A DNA stretch of 64,000 bases from an uncultured Castellaniella sp. (GTDB lineage: Bacteria > Pseudomonadota > Gammaproteobacteria > Burkholderiales > Burkholderiaceae_B), in assembly GCF_937988725.1 (NCBI RefSeq), contig NZ_CALKHS010000010.1, positions 1,302,001 through 1,366,000 on the forward strand, written 5' to 3'. Below the pieces are notes generated by a model, which was given only the letters and a program-made list of their open reading frames with translations, was not told the origin of the DNA and searched no databases. Made by a program: the position numbers and the translations under genes. Each line of letters opens with the position of its first letter. The stretch's first letter is position 1. Shown piece by piece: positions 44,797-54,226 of this stretch.

Positions 44797-46668
44797 ATGA
44801 ACCGCTACCCCATCTGGAAGTACCTCATCGTGCTGGCCGCCGTCCTGATCGGCGTGCTCTACACGTTGCCCAATCTCTATGGCGAATCGCCGGCCGTCCA
44901 GATCGCGGGGGCCAAGACATCGGTCAAGATCGACCAGGGCACGCTCGAAAGGGCCGACCAGATCCTGAAACAGGCCGACATCCAGCCTACGGCCAGTTCG
45001 TTCGAGATGAACGGCCCCGTGGGCTCGGTGCGTCTGCGCTTCGATTCCACCGACACGCAGCTCAAGGCCAAGGACACGCTGGAAAAGGCGCTCAACACCG
45101 ATCCGAAGAACCCGGACTACACGGTGGCGCTGAACCTGATGTCGGCCTCGCCCAACTGGCTGACGGCCCTGGGCGCGCACCCCATGTACCTGGGCCTGGA
45201 CCTGCGCGGCGGCGTGCACTTCCTGCTGCAGGTGGACCTGCAGGGCGCCCTGACCAGCCGCTATGACTCCATGGCCGGCGAAGCCCGCACCACCCTGCGC
45301 GACGCCAAGGTCAAATTCGAGGACGTGGAACGCAACCAGCAATCCGTGCGGGCCACCTTCGCCACCCAGAACGACCGCGACGCCGCCGCCGACGCGCTGC
45401 GCCGCTCCATTCCGGAAATGGTCTTCACGACCAGCCAGTCGGGCAACAGCTGGCTGCTGGACGGCACGCTCAGCCCGGCCTCGATCACCCAGGTGCAGAA
45501 CAACGCCCTGAAACAGAACATCCAGACCCTGCACAACCGGATCAACGAACTGGGCGTGGCCGAACCGGTCATCCAGCAACAGGGCGGCGACCGCATCGTG
45601 GTCCAGCTGCCTGGCGTGCAGGACGTGGCCAAGGCCAAGGAAATCCTGGGCCGCACCGCCACCCTGGAAATCCACATGGTGGACGATTCCCCGTCGGCCA
45701 TGGCGGCCCTGCAATCCGGCCGCGTGCCCTTCGGCCTGGTGCGCTACACCGACCGGGATGGCCGCCCGCTGCTGCTGCGCCGCCAGGTCATCCTGACCGG
45801 CGAGAACCTCCAGGACGCCCAGCCGGGCCGCGACCAGCAGACCCAGGAACCCACCGTCAACCTGACCCTGGATTCCAAGGGCGCCCGCATCTTCCGCGAC
45901 GTCACCCGCGACAACATCGGCAAGCGCATGGCCATCGTGCTGTTCGAGAACGGCAAGGGCGAAGTCGTCACCGCGCCCGTGATCCGGTCCGAGATCCCCG
46001 GCGGCCAGGTGCAGATTTCCGGCAGCATGACCGCCCAGGAAGCCGCCGACGTGTCGCTGCTGCTGCGCGCCGGCGCCCTGGCCGCGCCGATGCACATCAT
46101 CGAAGAACGCACCATCGGCCCCAGCCTGGGCGCCGCCAACATCAAGCAGGGCTTCGATTCGACGCTGTACGGCTTCACCGCCATCGCGATCTTCATCATC
46201 CTGTACTACCACCTGTTCGGCCTGTTCTCGACCCTGGGGCTGTCCTTCAACGTGCTGCTGCTGCTGGCCGTGCTGTCCATGCTGCAGGCCACGCTGACCC
46301 TGCCGGGGATTGCCGCCATCGCGCTCACGCTGGGCATGGCCATCGACGCCAACGTGCTGATCAACGAACGGATACGGGAAGAACTGCGCCTGGGCCTACC
46401 GCCCCAGCAGGCCATCCACCTGGGGTTCGATCGCGCCTGGGCGACGATTTTCGACTCCAACCTGACCAGCCTGATCGTCGGGGTGGCGCTGCTGACCTTC
46501 GGCACTGGCCCGGTGCGCGGCTTCGCCGTGGTGCACTGCATCGGCATCCTGACCTCGATGTTCTCGTCGGTGGTGGGGGTGCGCGCCCTGGCCAATCTGT
46601 ACTACGGCCGCAAGCGCAAGCTGAAATCCATCTCGATCGGCCAGATCTGGAAACCCAAGCAGGACTAA
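44797..46668 (+). CDS. secD: Protein translocase subunit SecD
   Basis: The product is 623 aa with an N-terminal membrane anchor, the P1 periplasmic region containing LGLDLRGGVHFLLQVD, and a C-terminal six-helix RND domain with GMAIDANVLINERIREEL (the conserved Asp needed for proton flow). Together with SecF it uses the proton gradient to pull exported proteins out of the SecYEG channel. Length and order are typical of betaproteobacteria. Confidence 0.97.
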   Translation: MNRYPIWKYLIVLAAVLIGVLYTLPNLYGESPAVQIAGAKTSVKIDQGTLERADQILKQADIQPTASSFEMNGPVGSVRLRFDSTDTQLKAKDTLEKALNTDPKNPDYTVALNLMSASPNWLTALGAHPMYLGLDLRGGVHFLLQVDLQGALTSRYDSMAGEARTTLRDAKVKFEDVERNQQSVRATFATQNDRDAAADALRRSIPEMVFTTSQSGNSWLLDGTLSPASITQVQNNALKQNIQTLHNRINELGVAEPVIQQQGGDRIVVQLPGVQDVAKAKEILGRTATLEIHMVDDSPSAMAALQSGRVPFGLVRYTDRDGRPLLLRRQVILTGENLQDAQPGRDQQTQEPTVNLTLDSKGARIFRDVTRDNIGKRMAIVLFENGKGEVVTAPVIRSEIPGGQVQISGSMTAQEAADVSLLLRAGALAAPMHIIEERTIGPSLGAANIKQGFDSTLYGFTAIAIFIILYYHLFGLFSTLGLSFNVLLLLAVLSMLQATLTLPGIAAIALTLGMAIDANVLINERIREELRLGLPPQQAIHLGFDRAWATIFDSNLTSLIVGVALLTFGTGPVRGFAVVHCIGILTSMFSSVVGVRALANLYYGRKRKLKSISIGQIWKPKQD

Positions 46669-46680
46669 TCAGGATTCATC

Positions 46681-47616
46681 ATGGAATTTTTCCGCATCCA
46701 TCGCACCATCCCGTTCATGCGGCATGCGCTGATCCTGAACATCATCAGCCTGCTGACATTCCTGGCCGCCGTCTTCTTCATCGCCTCGCGCGGCTTTCAC
46801 CTGTCGATCGAGTTCACCGGCGGCACGGTGATGGAAGTCCACTACAGCCAGACGGCGCCCGTGGCCGACATCCGCACGGCCATCGACGCCCTGGGCTACA
46901 AGGACTTCCAGGTGCAGAATTTCGGCACCTCGCAGGACGTGATGATCCGCCTGCCCATCCGCCCCGACGAGGACACGGCCGCCCAGAGCCGCACCGTGCT
47001 GTCGTCCCTGCAGGCCCAGCACGCCGACGTGCAGCTGCGCCGCGTGGAATTCGTCGGCCCGCAGGTGGGCCAGGAACTGCTGCACAACGGCCTGATGGCG
47101 CTGCTGTTCGTGGTGGTGGGCATCATGGTGTACCTGGCCGTGCGTTTCGAATGGAAGCTGGCCGCGTCGTGCGCCATCGCCAACCTGCACGACGTGGTGA
47201 TCATCCTGGGCTTCTTCGCCTTCTTCCAGTGGGAATTCTCGCTGTCGGTGCTGGCGGGGGTGCTGGCCGTGCTGGGGTATTCGGTCAACGAATCCGTGGT
47301 GGTGATGGACCGGATCCGGGAAAATTTCCGCAAGCAGCGCAAGGCCTCGGTGCGGGAAATCATCAACGCGTCCATCACGCAGAACATTTCCCGAACGGTG
47401 ATCACGCACGGTTCGACGCAGATGATGGTGCTGTCGATGTTCTTCTTCGGCGGCCCGACCCTGCACAATTTCTCCCTGGCGCTGACCATCGGGATCTGGT
47501 TCGGGATCTACTCGTCCGTGTTCGTGGCCGCCGCGCTGGCGATGTGGATGGGCATCCGCCGCGAAGACCTGGTCAAGCACGTCAAGAAAGAAGGCGCGGA
47601 AGTGGAATTGGGATGA
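46681..47616 (+). CDS. secF: Protein translocase subunit SecF
   Basis: The product is 311 aa. It contains the SecF-specific FTGGTVMEV, VGPQVGQELLHNGLMALLFVVVGIMVYL, GYSVNESVVVMDRIRENF and ITHGSTQMMVLSMFFFGG. It forms the SecDF complex at the inner membrane. It starts 12 bases after secD and ends the operon; a perfect 11-bp hairpin follows at 47626-47651. Confidence 0.97.
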   Translation: MEFFRIHRTIPFMRHALILNIISLLTFLAAVFFIASRGFHLSIEFTGGTVMEVHYSQTAPVADIRTAIDALGYKDFQVQNFGTSQDVMIRLPIRPDEDTAAQSRTVLSSLQAQHADVQLRRVEFVGPQVGQELLHNGLMALLFVVVGIMVYLAVRFEWKLAASCAIANLHDVVIILGFFAFFQWEFSLSVLAGVLAVLGYSVNESVVVMDRIRENFRKQRKASVREIINASITQNISRTVITHGSTQMMVLSMFFFGGPTLHNFSLALTIGIWFGIYSSVFVAAALAMWMGIRREDLVKHVKKEGAEVELG

Positions 47617-47625
47617 GATCGGACA

Positions 47626-47651
47626 CGCAGAGGTCCCTGCGGACCTCTGCG
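47626..47651. terminator. Perfect 11-bp hairpin between convergent secF and the CopC-like gene
   Basis: CGCAGAGGTCC-ctgc-GGACCTCTGCG pairs without mismatch in the 43-base gap between two convergent genes. Neither side has a long T-run (only GGTTT downstream on the plus strand), so it may be a bidirectional terminator of reduced strength or a 3'-end stabiliser. Confidence 0.55.
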
Positions 47652-47659
47652 CGCCGGTT

Positions 47660-48298
47660 TCATCTCACCCACCGGATCACCCACCGTCCCGCCGCCACCG
47701 CCAGCAACACCGCCAGCGCGCCAGCGCATAACACAGGCGGCATCCACCCACCGTCGTAGCGCCATAGGGCGACAATGCGATCGAGCTGAAAGCCCGTGGC
47801 CACCAGCCCCGCGCCGATCAGCCCCAGCGTCGCCGAGGCGAACTGCGGCTGGAACAGGGCCAGGGACGCGGCGGCGGCCAGCAGAGCGATCATCGCCAGC
47901 CACAGCGCCGCGTCGCGCAGCGGCAGCGGAGCCGAAGGCCAGAGCCGATCCAGGAAACTGGGCTGGCGCAGTTCATAGCCCAAGGCGCCCGACCCCGCAT
48001 CGCCGGCGGCGGATTCCACGTGCCAGTTCAGCGCGTAGAGCCCGTAGGCCTTCTGTTCGGGGATGGGAATGCGGATTTCCGCGCCGGCATCGCGGATCGC
48101 ATACAGGGGCAGCACCTGCCCCTGCGGATTGACCAGATCGACCCGCGCCACCCTGACGGGTTCGCTGAACACCAGGGACACTTCCGTCGGCGGCTTGAGC
48201 AGCACCCCGCCCGATGACAGGGAAGTCGCCACCAGCGCGATGCTTCCCCAGGAAATCTGCGACCACAACAGCAGGCAGGCGGCAAGAAAGGACTTCAC
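47660..48298 (-). CDS. CopC-domain copper-resistance-like membrane protein
   Basis: The product is 212 aa. An N-terminal signal-like segment (FLAACLLLWSQISWGSIA) is followed by a CopC-type beta domain (LLKPPTEVSLVFSEPVRVARVDLVNPQGQVLPL) and three to four C-terminal membrane helices. CopC proteins carry periplasmic copper. The usual N-terminal His after the signal peptide is not evident here, so metal binding is doubtful. The C-terminal part is too short for a complete CopD. The start is GTG at 48298 with only a weak ribosome site, so an upstream start is possible. Confidence 0.65.
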   Translation of the reverse strand: MKSFLAACLLLWSQISWGSIALVATSLSSGGVLLKPPTEVSLVFSEPVRVARVDLVNPQGQVLPLYAIRDAGAEIRIPIPEQKAYGLYALNWHVESAAGDAGSGALGYELRQPSFLDRLWPSAPLPLRDAALWLAMIALLAAAASLALFQPQFASATLGLIGAGLVATGFQLDRIVALWRYDGGWMPPVLCAGALAVLLAVAAGRWVIRWVR

Positions 48299-48424
48299 GA
48301 CATCAATTTCAACGAAGGGACGTGCGCCAGTATAGGTCCTTTCCAGGGCCCGGCCGCACGAGGCCCGCCCCCGCCCCGGACCGGTCGAAAGCGGGACTCC
48401 CAGGCCATCGCCCGAGCGCACGTT

Positions 48425-48453
48425 TTGGACTTCAACAGTTTAAGCAGTTATAA
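48425..48453 (+). promoter_or_regulatory. Sigma-70 type promoter of the sulfite dehydrogenase operon
   Basis: TTGGAC (48425-48430), a 17-base spacer, and TTATAA (48448-48453) lie in an AT-rich stretch about 45 bases upstream of the ATG at 48500, which has GGAGGAG before it. Confidence 0.6.
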
Positions 48454-48499
48454 AGGCATTATTAAAAGTAATGTCTTTATTCAAGCTGGAGGAGAAGCC

Positions 48500-49735
48500 A
48501 TGCAAAAACCTGTACTGCAAGATCCCGCCCGCCGCCGCGCCCTGCTGACCGGGGGCGGCCTGGCCGCCCTGGCGGCCGTCCCGGGGGCGTCCTGGGCGGA
48601 TGGCGTGCGCACCGACCCGCCGGCCAAGGCCACCGCCGCCGGGGGCAAGGCCCTGCCGGAATACGCGGCCTGGAAGGACGCGGACGCCATGATCGTCCAC
48701 AGCGCCAACACCATCGAGCTGCGTCGCCAGGACTTCGGCCACAGCACGATCACCCCCAGCGACCGCCTGTACGTGCGCAACAACCTCAATCCGCCCTCGG
48801 CCGACATCCTGAAGGATCCGGACGCCTGGACCCTGGAAATTTCGGGCGTGGCCAAGCCCGCCAAGCTGACGGTCGCGGATCTCAAGCGCATGGGGTTGAC
48901 GTCCGTCACGATGGTGCTGCAATGCTCGGGCAACGGCCGGGCCTGGTTCCCCCACAAGCCCAGCGGCACCCAATGGACGGTCGGCGCGGCGGGATGCGTG
49001 GTGTTCGCCGGCGTCCCCGTCAAGGACGTCATCAAGGCCTGCGGCGGCGCGGCCGGCGACATGAAATACATGACCAGCACGGGCGGCGAGACCCTGCCCG
49101 AAGGCCTGGACCCCAAGACGCTGATGGTTGAACGCTCCGTCCCGCTGTCGGCCATGGAAGACGCGATCCTGGCCTGGGAACTGAACGGCGAACCCCTGCC
49201 CCTGGCCCATGGCGGGCCGCTGCGCATGATCGTGCCCGGCTACATGGGCGTGAACAACGTCAAATACATCAAGCACTTGGCGCTGACGGCCGAACAGTCC
49301 CCCGCCAAGATCCAGCAAAGCAGCTACCGGTTCTCCGCCGTCGGCGAAAAGGGCGGCCCCGACCACCCCTCCATCTGGGAAATGCCGGTCAATTCCTGGA
49401 TCACCTCGCCCTTCGACCCCGCCAAGCCCCTGACCGCCGGCCGGGTGCAGATCACGGGCGTCGGCCTGGGGGGATTCCACCCTCTCAAGGGCGTGGAAAT
49501 TTCCATCGACGGCGGCAAGACCTGGAAGGCGGCGCAGGAATTCGGCCCCGACATGGGCCGCTATGCCTGGCGCACATTCGTGCTGGGCGTGGACCTGAAG
49601 CCGGGCAAATACCAGATCGCCAGCCGGGCCACCAACGAGCACGGGGATGTCCAACCCAAGGAACGCCAGGAAAACAACCGCGGCTACAACAACAACAGCT
49701 GGCTGGATCACAGCATCGAACTGGAGGTCGTCTGA
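48500..49735 (+). CDS. sorA: Sulfite dehydrogenase, molybdenum subunit (SorA/SoxC class)
   Basis: The product is 411 aa. An N-terminal Tat-like signal (RRRALLTGGGLAALAAVPGASWA) precedes a sulfite-oxidase-type molybdopterin domain. VLQCSGNGRAWF holds the Mo-coordinating Cys142, and the dimerisation domain has GVGLGGFHPLKGVEISIDGGKTW. It oxidises sulfite to sulfate in the periplasm. A single-haem cytochrome c gene follows immediately, as in the SorAB sulfite:cytochrome c oxidoreductase. SoxC is the close alternative, but no other sox genes are visible. Confidence 0.88.
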   Translation: MQKPVLQDPARRRALLTGGGLAALAAVPGASWADGVRTDPPAKATAAGGKALPEYAAWKDADAMIVHSANTIELRRQDFGHSTITPSDRLYVRNNLNPPSADILKDPDAWTLEISGVAKPAKLTVADLKRMGLTSVTMVLQCSGNGRAWFPHKPSGTQWTVGAAGCVVFAGVPVKDVIKACGGAAGDMKYMTSTGGETLPEGLDPKTLMVERSVPLSAMEDAILAWELNGEPLPLAHGGPLRMIVPGYMGVNNVKYIKHLALTAEQSPAKIQQSSYRFSAVGEKGGPDHPSIWEMPVNSWITSPFDPAKPLTAGRVQITGVGLGGFHPLKGVEISIDGGKTWKAAQEFGPDMGRYAWRTFVLGVDLKPGKYQIASRATNEHGDVQPKERQENNRGYNNNSWLDHSIELEVV

Positions 49736-49736
49736 A

Positions 49737-50090
49737 GTGAATCATGTTGTATCGAAATTGAAGCGCGGCGCCGCGATCGTACTGGGTTGCGGCGTCATGG
49801 CCATCGTCGCGGCGAGTCCGGCCGCCGCCGACGAAGCCACTCTGGCCGAAGGCAAGGCGCTGTTCCAGAAGGACGCCGTGCCTGCCTGCGCGGTCTGCCA
49901 CACCCTGAAGGATGCCGGCGCCAGCGGGGCCATCGGCCCGAACCTGGATGAACTGCAGCCGGGCAAGGACCAGATCCTGGCGGTGCTGCGCGACGGCTCC
50001 GGACCCATGCCCTCGTTCGCCGAAAGCCTGACCGAGGAACAGCGCCAAGCGGTCGCCGACTACGTCGTCCACGCCACGCACCCGCAGTGA
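49737..50090 (+). CDS. sorB: Cytochrome c subunit of sulfite dehydrogenase
   Basis: The product is 117 aa. A signal peptide (LKRGAAIVLGCGVMAIVAASPAAA) precedes a class I c-type haem site CAVCH (Cys51, Cys54, His55), with a probable Met ligand in GPMPSFAESLT. It starts one base after the sorA stop codon with GGAGG nine bases upstream of a GTG. It would accept electrons from the Mo subunit and pass them to the respiratory chain. Confidence 0.88.
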   Translation: MNHVVSKLKRGAAIVLGCGVMAIVAASPAAADEATLAEGKALFQKDAVPACAVCHTLKDAGASGAIGPNLDELQPGKDQILAVLRDGSGPMPSFAESLTEEQRQAVADYVVHATHPQ

Positions 50091-50123
50091 TCCGGATCCG
50101 CTAAGCAGATACACCGGGGCCAT

Positions 50124-50163
50124 GCCGGCCGGTTCCCCGCCCGGGGACCGGCCGGCGGCTTTT
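50124..50163 (+). terminator. Rho-independent terminator after sorAB
   Basis: A strong G+C stem (GCCGGCCGG...CCCC with GGGG...CCGGCCGGC, one bulged T) is followed by GGCTTTT. It lies 34 bases after the sorB stop codon. Confidence 0.65.
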
Positions 50164-50291
50164 CCGGCGGCGGGCCGGCGCCCGACCCTGCCGCCCCGAC
50201 GACGCGGGCTATCCGCCGGCGCGTGCAGTAAAATAGCGGATTGTCCATTTTCGACCGCCCCCGGGATATAAACCCGCCCCGGCGACCCGCC

Positions 50292-51779
50292 ATGCAAGAA
50301 ACTCCCGTGCGCCGCCCCGGCGTCATTCCCGCTTCCCGTGAATCCGCCGAACACCTGAAGGATCAGGCCTGGCGCCAGGCCCAGGACGAAACCCTGGCCG
50401 GCCTGCTGCAGCCCATGGAACCCGGGCGGCACAAGAAACTGTTCATCCGCACCTTCGGCTGCCAGATGAACGAATACGACTCCGAAAAGATGGTCGACAT
50501 CCTGCGGGCCGCCCAAGGCGTCGAACTCACCGATACGCCTGACGATGCCGACATCATCCTGTTCAACACCTGTTCGGTGCGCGAAAAGGCCCAGGAAAAG
50601 GTCTTTTCCGACCTGGGCCGCGTCCAGCACCTGAAGCAGGCCAGGCCGGATCTGGTCATCGGCGTGGGCGGCTGCGTCGCCAGCCAGGAGGGCGAGGCCA
50701 TCGTGCGCCGCGCGCCCTACGTGGACGTCGTGTTCGGCCCGCAGACCCTGCACCGCCTGCCCGAACTGATCGACCGGCGCCGCGCCACCGGGCATTCCCA
50801 GGTGGACATTTCCTTTCCGCTGATCGAGAAATTCGACGCGCTGCCCCCCGCCCGGGTGGACGGGCCGTCGGCCTTCGTCTCCATCATGGAAGGCTGCAGC
50901 AAATACTGCAGCTTCTGCGTCGTGCCCTATACCCGCGGCGCGGAAGTCTCCCGCCCCTTCGACGACGTGCTGACCGAAATCGCAGACCTGGCCGACCAGG
51001 GAGTGCGCGAGGTCACGCTGCTGGGACAGAACGTCAACGCCTATCGCGGCCCGACGGGCGAATCCGGCGAGATCGCCGATTTCGCCATGCTGCTGGACTA
51101 CGTGCACGACATCCCCGGCATCGAGCGCATCCGCTACACCACCTCGCATCCCAAGGAAATGACGGCCCGCCTGATCGAGGCGCACGGTCGCCTGCCAAAA
51201 CTCGCCCCCTTCCTGCACCTGCCGGTGCAGGCCGGCAGCGATCGGGTGCTGGCCGCCATGAAGCGCGGCTACACCGCGCTGGAATACAAATCCATCATTC
51301 GCCGCCTGAAGGCCGCCCGCCCCGACATCACGCTGTCGTCCGACTTCATCATCGGCTTTCCCGGCGAAACGGAAGACGACTTCCAGAAAACCATGGACCT
51401 GGTGCGCCACGTCGGCTTCGACCAGTCCTTTTCCTTCGTCTATTCCAAGCGCCCCGGCACCCCGGCGGCCGACCTGGACGATCCCGTCCCCCAGGCGGAA
51501 AAGCTGGATCGCCTGCACCGCCTGCAGACGCTCATCAACGAGCAGGCCGCCGCCTACAGCCAGGCCATGGTGGGCGGCATCCAGCGCCTGCTGGTGGAAG
51601 GGCCGTCCAAAAAGGACCCGAACGACATGAAAGGCCGCACCGAGAACAATCGCATCGTCAACTTCGCCGGCCAGCCTCGGCTGATCGGCCGCATGGTGGA
51701 CGTGCGCATCACCCAGGCCCTGACCAACACCCTGCGCGGCGAGATCGTCACCACCGAAACCGACCGGGTGGGCGCATGA
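50292..51779 (+). CDS. miaB: tRNA-2-methylthio-N6-isopentenyladenosine synthase
   Basis: The product is 495 aa. It has the N-terminal methylthiotransferase domain (FIRTFGCQMNEYDSEKM), the radical-SAM cluster CSKYCSFCVVPYTRG, and a C-terminal TRAM domain (LVEGPSKKDPNDMKGRTENNRIVNF). It adds the methylthio group to i6A37 in tRNAs. The ATG at 50292 is chosen; a TTG 17 codons earlier is less likely. It overlaps the next gene by four bases. Confidence 0.95.
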   Translation: MQETPVRRPGVIPASRESAEHLKDQAWRQAQDETLAGLLQPMEPGRHKKLFIRTFGCQMNEYDSEKMVDILRAAQGVELTDTPDDADIILFNTCSVREKAQEKVFSDLGRVQHLKQARPDLVIGVGGCVASQEGEAIVRRAPYVDVVFGPQTLHRLPELIDRRRATGHSQVDISFPLIEKFDALPPARVDGPSAFVSIMEGCSKYCSFCVVPYTRGAEVSRPFDDVLTEIADLADQGVREVTLLGQNVNAYRGPTGESGEIADFAMLLDYVHDIPGIERIRYTTSHPKEMTARLIEAHGRLPKLAPFLHLPVQAGSDRVLAAMKRGYTALEYKSIIRRLKAARPDITLSSDFIIGFPGETEDDFQKTMDLVRHVGFDQSFSFVYSKRPGTPAADLDDPVPQAEKLDRLHRLQTLINEQAAAYSQAMVGGIQRLLVEGPSKKDPNDMKGRTENNRIVNFAGQPRLIGRMVDVRITQALTNTLRGEIVTTETDRVGA

Positions 51780-52789
51780 CGGCGCCCAAGACCGCCGGCG
51801 CCCGGCCCGTGTCCCTGCAGTTGGCCGGCAACAACGCGCAGCTGTCCAATCTCTGCGGTCCGCTGGATGAAAACCTGCGCCAGATCGCACAAGCCTACGA
51901 CGTGACCATCGGCCGGCGCGGCAACCGCTTCAGCGTGCGCGGCGCCCGCGCAGGCGAAGCCGGCCAGGCCCTGCGCTGGTTCCACGAACGCTCGGCCCAG
52001 GCGCCGCTGTCGCTCGACGACCTGCAGCTCGGCCTGGTCGAACTGAGCAATCGTGGCACCGCCCCGTCCCCGGACACCAATGCGCCCCGGAACCTGCCCG
52101 AGCTGCCCCCCGTGGACGACGAAGGCCCGGTGCTGCGCACCCGCAAAACCGACCTGCGCGCGCGCACGCCGCGCCAGCGCGACTACCTGAACGCCATCCT
52201 CAAGCACGACGTCAGCTTCGGCGTCGGCCCCGCCGGCACCGGCAAGACCTGGCTGGCCGTGGCCTGCGCCATCGACGCGCTGGAACGGGAATCCGTCACC
52301 CGGCTGGTGCTGACCCGCCCCGCCGTGGAAGCCGGCGAACGCCTGGGCTTCCTGCCCGGCGACCTGGTGCAGAAGGTCGACCCCTACCTGCGCCCCCTGT
52401 ACGACGCGCTGTACGACCTGATGGGCTTCGAAAAAACCCAGCGCCTGTTCGAAAAGCAGACCATCGAGATCGCCCCCCTGGCCTACATGCGCGGGCGCAC
52501 CTTGAACCACGCCTTCATCATCCTGGACGAGGCCCAGAACACCACGCCCGAGCAGATGAAGATGTTCCTGACGCGCATCGGCTTCGGCAGCAAGGCCGTC
52601 ATCAACGGCGACCCGTCACAGGTGGACCTGCCCAAGGGACACCAGAGCGGCCTGCTGCACGCGCTGGAAGTGCTGGACGGGGTGCCGGGCATCGCCCAGA
52701 CGCGCTTCACCAGCCGCGACGTCGTGCGCCACCCCCTGGTGGCCCGCATCGTCGACGCCTACGAAAAGGCGGGCGACCATGTATCCTGA
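51776..52789 (+). CDS. ybeZ: PhoH-like ATPase YbeZ
   Basis: The product is 337 aa. It has an N-terminal KH-like region and a PhoH P-loop domain: GVGPAGTGKTWLAVA (Walker A) and HAFIILDEAQNTTPEQMKMFLTR (Walker B). It has a probable RNA-related role with the YbeY endonuclease, whose gene overlaps its end by 11 bases. The order miaB-ybeZ-ybeY-corC-lnt is a conserved proteobacterial cluster. Confidence 0.94.
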   Translation: MTAPKTAGARPVSLQLAGNNAQLSNLCGPLDENLRQIAQAYDVTIGRRGNRFSVRGARAGEAGQALRWFHERSAQAPLSLDDLQLGLVELSNRGTAPSPDTNAPRNLPELPPVDDEGPVLRTRKTDLRARTPRQRDYLNAILKHDVSFGVGPAGTGKTWLAVACAIDALERESVTRLVLTRPAVEAGERLGFLPGDLVQKVDPYLRPLYDALYDLMGFEKTQRLFEKQTIEIAPLAYMRGRTLNHAFIILDEAQNTTPEQMKMFLTRIGFGSKAVINGDPSQVDLPKGHQSGLLHALEVLDGVPGIAQTRFTSRDVVRHPLVARIVDAYEKAGDHVS

Positions 52790-53249
52790 TTTCTCCCTCA
52801 GCATCCAGTACGCCGTCGATGCCCCCCAACTGCCGCGCTGGCGCCTGCGGCGCTGGGTCGGCCGCGCCCTGGAACAGGCCCTGGCCGCCCCCGATCCCCG
52901 CGCGGGACAGCCCGTCGCCCTGGCCCTGCGCCTGGTCGACGCGGAAGAAGGCCGCAGCCTGAACGCCGCCTGGCGGCAGCGCGACTATGCGACCAATGTG
53001 CTGACCTTCGAATATGGCGCCGACCCCTCGGGCCTGATCAGCGGCGACATCGTGCTGTGCCTGCCGGTGCTGGAACGCGAGGCTGCGGAACAGGGCAAAC
53101 CCCTGCTGCACCACGCCGCCCACCTGACCACCCACGGGGTGCTGCACGCCCTGGGATACGACCACATCGAAGCCGACGAGGCCGAGCGCATGGAAGCCCT
53201 GGAAACCGCCATCCTGGCCGCCCAGGGAATCCCCGACCCCTACCGATGA
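52779..53249 (+). CDS. ybeY: Endoribonuclease YbeY
   Basis: The product is 156 aa. The zinc motif HGVLHALGYDH near the C-terminus is diagnostic; GDIVLCLPVL precedes it. It functions in 16S rRNA 3'-end maturation and ribosome quality control. It overlaps ybeZ by 11 bases. Confidence 0.95.
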   Translation: MYPDFSLSIQYAVDAPQLPRWRLRRWVGRALEQALAAPDPRAGQPVALALRLVDAEEGRSLNAAWRQRDYATNVLTFEYGADPSGLISGDIVLCLPVLEREAAEQGKPLLHHAAHLTTHGVLHALGYDHIEADEAERMEALETAILAAQGIPDPYR

Positions 53250-53317
53250 CGCGGCGCCGCCTAAGCGCGCCGAGTTATCGGTTATGCTAGAAGATCCACG
53301 AACTCGTCCTACGGACA

Positions 53318-54205
53318 ATGCCAGACCCTCACTCACCGGACCCGGAACCTCGACCTGCGTCGCCGTCTTCCCCTTCCCTGTTCTCCCGCCTCAAGGCCCT
53401 GCTGCGGCCGTCCCCGCCCGCCGATCGTGAAGGCATCCGGGCCGTGCTGGAAGCCGCCCACGACCACTCCATTCTGGATGGCGAATCCTACGCCATGATT
53501 TCCGGGGCGCTGGAAGTCGCCGACAAGACCGTGTTGGACATCATGGTGTCGCGTTCCCGCATGGATATGCTGGACGTTTCCCAGCCGCTGGCCGAACTGA
53601 TGCCGTTCATCACCGAAACGGGCCATTCCCGCTTCCCCGTCTACGAAGGCGACCGGGACAACATCATCGGCGTGCTGCTGGCCAAGGACCTGCTCCTGAC
53701 GCTCTCGGACCAGGCCCTGGACATCCGCGCGCTGATCCGCCCGCCCGTCTTCATCCCCGAATCCAAGCGGCTGAACGAACTGCTGCACGAATTCCGCATG
53801 AGCCGCAACCACCTGGCCATCGTCATCGACGAACACGGCGGCATCGGCGGCCTGGTCACCATGGAAGACGTCCTGGAACAGATCGTCGGCGACATCGAGG
53901 ACGAATTCGACGACGCGGACGAAAAGACGATCTTCCGCACCGGGGACAACAGCTGGCGGGCCATGGGCACCACCGAGATCGAAGACTTCAACGAAGCCTT
54001 CCACGTGGACCTGCCCGACGAGGACTACGACACCCTGAACGGCTGGCTGGCCGCCGAACTGGGCCACATTCCCCGGCGCGGCGAACGCTTCGAAGGCCAG
54101 GGGCTGGCCTTCACCGTGGTGGGCGCCGACGGCAAGCGCGCCCGCTGGCTGCACGTGCAGCGCCTCACCGAACCTTCCTCGGCCGCCGACGCGCCGAATG
54201 CCTGA
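53318..54205 (+). CDS. corC: CorC/HlyC family transporter-associated CBS protein
   Basis: The product is 295 aa. Two CBS domains (about 75-195: LDIMVSRSRMDMLDVSQPLAELMPFI... and HLAIVIDEHGGIGGLVTMEDVLEQIVGDIEDE) are followed by the C-terminal CorC_HlyC FAD-like domain. It is a soluble protein associated with magnesium and cobalt efflux, next to lnt as in E. coli. Confidence 0.93.
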   Translation: MPDPHSPDPEPRPASPSSPSLFSRLKALLRPSPPADREGIRAVLEAAHDHSILDGESYAMISGALEVADKTVLDIMVSRSRMDMLDVSQPLAELMPFITETGHSRFPVYEGDRDNIIGVLLAKDLLLTLSDQALDIRALIRPPVFIPESKRLNELLHEFRMSRNHLAIVIDEHGGIGGLVTMEDVLEQIVGDIEDEFDDADEKTIFRTGDNSWRAMGTTEIEDFNEAFHVDLPDEDYDTLNGWLAAELGHIPRRGERFEGQGLAFTVVGADGKRARWLHVQRLTEPSSAADAPNA

Positions 54206-54226
54206 ATCCCCCTGCCAACTCCCCTC

